A DNA stretch of 36,529 nt from a candidate division KSB1 bacterium (lineage in GTDB: Bacteria > Zhuqueibacterota > JdFR-76 > DREG01): assembly GCA_022566355.1 (NCBI GenBank), contig JADFJB010000035.1:1-36529 (forward strand), given 5' to 3'. Below the pieces are notes generated by a model. That model ran no database searches and was not told the origin of the DNA. It worked only from the letters and a program-made list of their open reading frames with translations. The translations under genes and the position numbers were made by a program. This document shows positions 33,613 through 36,529 of this stretch, one piece after another (position 1 is the first letter of the stretch; the number at the start of each line of letters is the position of its first letter).

Positions 33613-34233
33613 TCACTTTTTGATAGAAATACTTATACCATCACGTATTGGCAGGATGGTAGAAACAACTTTATCGGAGTTGAAAATAAGTTGATTAAAT
33701 TCACGGATAGCTTTTATTGTTTCATCATCGGATGGTGAAACAACTTTGCCTTTCCAGAGTACGTTATCGCTGATTAGCACACCACCAGGCCGTAATTTAC
33801 TGAGCATATTTTCAAAAGCTATGGGATACGAGGTTTTTTGTATATCATTCAAGATAATATCAAATTCCCCTTCAGCTTGGTTTAAAAATTCAATAGCATC
33901 CCCTACCGAAAAGTTTATTTTTTTTTCAAGTCCGGCTCTTGAAAAATACTCTTCGGCAATTTGTTTATTTTTTACGGAATAATCTGTACAATAGATCTTT
34001 CCATCGTCCTGCAGGCCCATAGCAAACCAAAAAGCAGAATATCCAAATCCCGATCCCAATTCCATAATTCGTTTCGCATTAATTGCCAATGTAAACTGAA
34101 GCAGAATGGTACCCACCATAGGACCCAGGATAGGAAAGTTTAAACTTCGTCCGAAATCTTCCATTTCTTTTAGGATGGGGTGTTTTTTGTGCATATTTAA
34201 TATGTATTCTTCGATGTCCGGATTAATAATCAT
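33613..34233 (-). CDS. O-methyltransferase (COMT-like, SAM-dependent)
   Basis: A 206-residue class I methyltransferase of the caffeoyl-CoA/catechol O-methyltransferase group. Motif I is IMELGSGFGYSAFW (about 56-69), the ribose-binding acidic residue lies in KIYCTDYS, the metal-binding aspartates are expected in IILNDIQKTSYP and LISDNVLWKGKV, and it ends in a typical LPIRDGISISIKK strand. It would methylate a phenolic or hydroxyl substrate with a divalent metal; the substrate is unknown. Start ATG at 34233 after GGGAATATC. Divergent from exbB, with 271 bases between. Confidence 0.9.
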   Translation of the reverse strand: MIINPDIEEYILNMHKKHPILKEMEDFGRSLNFPILGPMVGTILLQFTLAINAKRIMELGSGFGYSAFWFAMGLQDDGKIYCTDYSVKNKQIAEEYFSRAGLEKKINFSVGDAIEFLNQAEGEFDIILNDIQKTSYPIAFENMLSKLRPGGVLISDNVLWKGKVVSPSDDETIKAIREFNQLIFNSDKVVSTILPIRDGISISIKK

Positions 34234-34400
34234 GATATTCCCAACTTTTTTTAATGAAATATAAGCAATCTTAATTTATAGGATTTATGTTTTTAGGACA
34301 ATATAATTTATATAGATTTGCGTTTATACATAAATTTCATTAAAAGTTTGCTTTAGATACATTAATTCCCTGAGGGCATAATTTTTTTGAAAAAAATGTG

Positions 34401-34429
34401 TTGACTTTTTACAAAATATTAATTAATAT
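34401..34429 (+). promoter_or_regulatory. Promoter of the exbB-exbD-exbD-tonB operon
   Basis: TTGACT (34401-34406), 17 bases, TAATAT (34424-34429). It lies 75 bases before the exbB start with an AAGGAGA ribosome-binding site close to the gene. No obvious Fur-type palindrome was seen near it. Confidence 0.6.
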
Positions 34430-34504
34430 CGTTCCGTTATTGTTACAGTAAAGAAATCATTTGTCAAATAATCATTTTAATTAACAAAAGGAGATTGGGA
34501 AATC

Positions 34505-35125
34505 ATGGTTGAATTATTTATTAAAGGCGGTGGTTTTATGTGGCCAATTTTATTTTTCTTGATTTTTGGTTTAGCAATAAGTATAGAAAGGTTTATAAGT
34601 CTCACTCGGGCAACTATAAATACAAGAAAGTTTATGGAAAAAATAAGATCTGCCCTGGATGAAGGCGGAATTGATGCTGCGAAAGAAGTTTGCGAGAATA
34701 CTCGCGGACCGATCGCATCAATTTTTCATGCGGGCCTTATGCGTATGGATAAAGGCATAGATTACGTGGAAAAAGCGATCATGAACGCCGGTTCTATTGA
34801 AATGGCATTTTTAGAGAGAGGATTAATCTGGTTAGGAACCGTAATAAGTTTAGCCCCAATGCTTGGTTTTACAGGCACAGTAGCAGGAATGATTCAATCC
34901 TTTGATGCGATTGCAGTAGCCAATGATATTTCTCCAAGTATTGTTGCAAGTGGTATTTCGGTTGCGCTTTTAACAACAGCATTTGGATTGGTTGTTGCTA
35001 TTATTATTCAGTTGGCCCATAATTATTTTGTATCGAAGGTTGATCGAATTATTATTGATATGGAAGAAAGTTCGGTTACCTTTGTTGATGCATTATTTGA
35101 AAGACAAGCTAAGTTAAAAGCATAA
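34505..35125 (+). CDS. exbB: ExbB/TolQ/MotA-family proton channel protein
   Basis: A 206-residue inner-membrane protein. TM1 lies near residues 12-30 (MWPILFFLIFGLAISIERF), a cytoplasmic helical region follows, then TM2 (about 105-128) and TM3 (140-166) with the conserved LGFTGTVAGMIQSF and VASGISVALLTTAFGLVVAI. It forms a pentamer with ExbD that turns proton flow into force for TonB-dependent outer-membrane transport. It is the first gene of an operon with two exbD genes and tonB. Compact size and lack of an N-terminal extension suit environmental ExbB types. Confidence 0.94.
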   Translation: MVELFIKGGGFMWPILFFLIFGLAISIERFISLTRATINTRKFMEKIRSALDEGGIDAAKEVCENTRGPIASIFHAGLMRMDKGIDYVEKAIMNAGSIEMAFLERGLIWLGTVISLAPMLGFTGTVAGMIQSFDAIAVANDISPSIVASGISVALLTTAFGLVVAIIIQLAHNYFVSKVDRIIIDMEESSVTFVDALFERQAKLKA

Positions 35126-35142
35126 ATGAAGGAATTAACACT

Positions 35143-35544
35143 ATGATGTTAGAAAAAGAACGAAAAAGCGGGGCTGAAATTCCTACTGCTTCCATGGCGG
35201 ATATTGCTTTTTTGCTATTGATTTTTTTCTTGGTTGTTACCACAATTGATGTTGATAAAGGTTTAGGTCTCACCTTGCCGCCGATTGGTCAGAATATTGA
35301 AATTCAGAAAAAGAATATCTGTACCGTTCTCATTAATGCCGGAGGTAAAGTATTGATAGACGAAAAACCGGTTCAAATCAACTTGATTCATGAGATTATC
35401 TCCCTGAAGCTTGCTAACAATAAACTGCTTATTGTTTCATTAAAAACTGCCAGAGAGACAAAATATGAAGTTTATATAAAAACGTTAGACCAGATAAAAA
35501 TGGCCGGGGCAAAAAGAATTTCATTGGCCGAACCTGATGTTTAG
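35143..35544 (+). CDS. exbD: ExbD/TolR-family protein, first copy
   Basis: A 133-residue protein with a short cytoplasmic N-terminus ending AEIPTASMADIAFLLLIFFLVVTT: the Asp in MADIAF is the proton-carrying residue of the single TM helix. The periplasmic domain (about 45-133) has the usual strand order, with ICTVLINAGGKVLIDEKPV and a final helix. It partners with ExbB. It begins 17 bases after exbB and is followed by a second exbD, so the stator may contain unlike ExbD subunits, as in some Bacteroidota-type operons. Confidence 0.93.
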   Translation: MMLEKERKSGAEIPTASMADIAFLLLIFFLVVTTIDVDKGLGLTLPPIGQNIEIQKKNICTVLINAGGKVLIDEKPVQINLIHEIISLKLANNKLLIVSLKTARETKYEVYIKTLDQIKMAGAKRISLAEPDV

Positions 35545-35600
35545 TTTTTAGTGGAAACTATCCATCCTATGGTTAGTCTAATACGAACAGGAGTTTTTTT

Positions 35601-36071
35601 ATGTCTGATGATGTGAACAAAAATCAAGAAATCACTGCACCATATACACCTCCCCAACGCGTCCAATTTAAGCAAAAGGGTGGTGCTAAAACAGAAATTC
35701 CCACAGCTTCCATGCCCGACATCGTTTTTATGTTGATACTTTTTTTTATGGTTACAACCGTATTCCAGCAATACAAAGGACTAGCTATCGAGCTACCCTC
35801 TGCTAGTCAAATAGAAAAATTACCGGGGAAGCGGAATGTAAGTTATATATGGATTGATCAGGACGATCAAATCTCCATTGACGATATACTTCTAGAGTTG
35901 AAACAAGTTGCTTCCTTAATGTATGAAAAACGGGTTGCAAATCCAAGAATCGTGGTTTCGCTGCGGATTGATCGTTTAGCTAATATGAAAACTGTTTCCG
36001 GAGTTCAGCAGCAACTTCGGGAAGCCGATGCTTTAAAAATAAATTATTCTACCAAGTTTGCACCAAAATAA
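35601..36071 (+). CDS. exbD: ExbD/TolR-family protein, second copy
   Basis: A 156-residue paralogue. Its cytoplasmic tail is longer and Pro/Gln-rich (YTPPQRVQFKQKGGAKTEIP), followed by TASMPDIVFMLILFFMVTTVF with the proton-relay Asp. The periplasmic part includes NVSYIWIDQDDQISIDDILLEL and a C-terminal QQLREADALKINYSTKFAP. It differs clearly from the first copy, so this is an old duplication. 56 bases separate the two; tonB follows 13 bases after the stop. Confidence 0.93.
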   Translation: MSDDVNKNQEITAPYTPPQRVQFKQKGGAKTEIPTASMPDIVFMLILFFMVTTVFQQYKGLAIELPSASQIEKLPGKRNVSYIWIDQDDQISIDDILLELKQVASLMYEKRVANPRIVVSLRIDRLANMKTVSGVQQQLREADALKINYSTKFAPK

Positions 36072-36084
36072 CGGGAGAAGTCCT

Positions 36085-36529
36085 ATGGAAAATTTGACAG
36101 AACGTATGAAATTTAAGCTTAATTACCGTAAGATAATCGAAGGTTCCTTGGTGATTGCTCTTCTAATTTTGTTGATCACGTTCCAGGCTTTTAAAAGGTT
36201 CGAGTCTGACCTTGAAATAGCCAGCGAAGAGCAAGTCATCATCGATGTTGATGAAATTCCATTAACAGAACAAATTGATCGGCCACCCCCGCCTCCACGA
36301 CCCGCAGTTCCCATACCAACTGAAGATGAAGATATTCCTGACGATTTGACGATAGAAGAGACAGAGATAGATTTTGATGAAGAGCCACCGCCGCCTCCGC
36401 CGCCTCCAAAGGAAGAAGAAGACATCATTTTTGTTGCTTATGATACGGAACCAGTACCAATAGGTGGTTTTGCAGCTATCCATAAAAATCTGACATATCC
36501 TGATATTGCAAGAAGAGCCGGCGTTGAAG
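36085..36529 (+). CDS. tonB: TonB-family energy transducer (C-terminus outside the window)
   Basis: 148 codons are present. An N-terminal cytoplasmic stretch with Lys and Arg leads to a TM helix at about 17-34 (IIEGSLVIALLILLITFQ). The periplasmic linker has two proline clusters (PPPPPRP at 67-73 and eight Pro at 101-108) between acidic stretches, and the start of the TonB C-terminal domain is seen in GFAAIHKNLTYPDIARRAGVE. Acidic instead of Lys-rich linkers are seen in many non-proteobacterial TonBs. It transmits force from ExbB/ExbD to outer-membrane receptors. ATG at 36085 follows GGGAGAAG. Confidence 0.93.
   Translation, partial: MENLTERMKFKLNYRKIIEGSLVIALLILLITFQAFKRFESDLEIASEEQVIIDVDEIPLTEQIDRPPPPPRPAVPIPTEDEDIPDDLTIEETEIDFDEEPPPPPPPPKEEEDIIFVAYDTEPVPIGGFAAIHKNLTYPDIARRAGVE

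Noticed and set aside
36123-36428. Gly/Ser-rich frame on the minus strand
   Set aside because: It is the antisense reading of the proline-rich tonB linker; the tonB frame has a ribosome-binding site, TM helix and domain match.

Overview
This window comes from an AT-rich, Gram-negative, probably free-living heterotroph. The envelope genes (RND pump, lipid-anchored adaptor, TolC channel, ExbB/ExbD/TonB) require an outer membrane. Tat-exported enzymes, a large Ser/Thr kinase with TPR repeats, a GxxExxY protein and many short interspersed repeats recall uncultured FCB-group or Calditrichota/KSB1-like lineages; that placement is an inference from gene style, since no taxonomic marker beyond one tRNA is present. 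TGA, TAA and TAG all act as stops, and TTG starts are frequent.

Layout. 1-2680 is an accessory stretch: a HigBA toxin-antitoxin module with a clear promoter-operator, a truncated YdeI-like gene, a sirtuin, and a membrane-protein gene broken by one in-frame TGA just upstream of the sirtuin. 2680-9460 is a tripartite RND efflux locus (TolC, adaptor, pump, all on the minus strand) whose intergenic gaps carry copies of a ~120 bp inverted-repeat element and a GxxExxY gene bracketed by its arms. 9730-13138 is a DUF6940-like gene and a sulfur-carrier cysteine cluster (CysM, JAMM protease, and a CysO-E1-rhodanese fusion). 13309-15419 holds a ferredoxin, a pterin dehydratase, an unknown small protein and a 1-Cys peroxiredoxin. 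15523-18548 is a Ser/Thr kinase-TPR gene flanked by three remnants of sister kinase genes. 18771-21705 has an initiator tRNA, panC, a DUF547 protein and an MsrP-like molybdoenzyme. 21706-24662 carries a long inverted repeat, a Tat-exported class V aminotransferase-like protein, another interspersed repeat and an RRM protein. 24663-26642 has a membrane protein convergent with a methyltransferase. 26686-32423 is a nucleoside-salvage operon (tdk, nupC, pnp, ftcD, amidohydrolase). 32704-34233 has a DUF3788-like protein and an O-methyltransferase. 34401 to the end is an exbB-exbD-exbD-tonB energy-transduction operon cut by the window edge.

How the genes work together. The strongest functional units are the efflux pump, the CysM/Mec/CysO-MoeZ route to cysteine, the purine/pyrimidine nucleoside uptake and salvage operon, and the TonB motor. 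The most unusual features are: the GxxExxY gene framed by repeats that also occur without it; the carrier-E1-rhodanese fusion, whose di-glycine terminus is internal and lies beside a JAMM protease gene; the kinase 5'-end remnants, two of which stop at the same point in the kinase fold; and the single-TGA interruption upstream of the sirtuin. No CRISPR array, insertion sequence or phage gene was seen.
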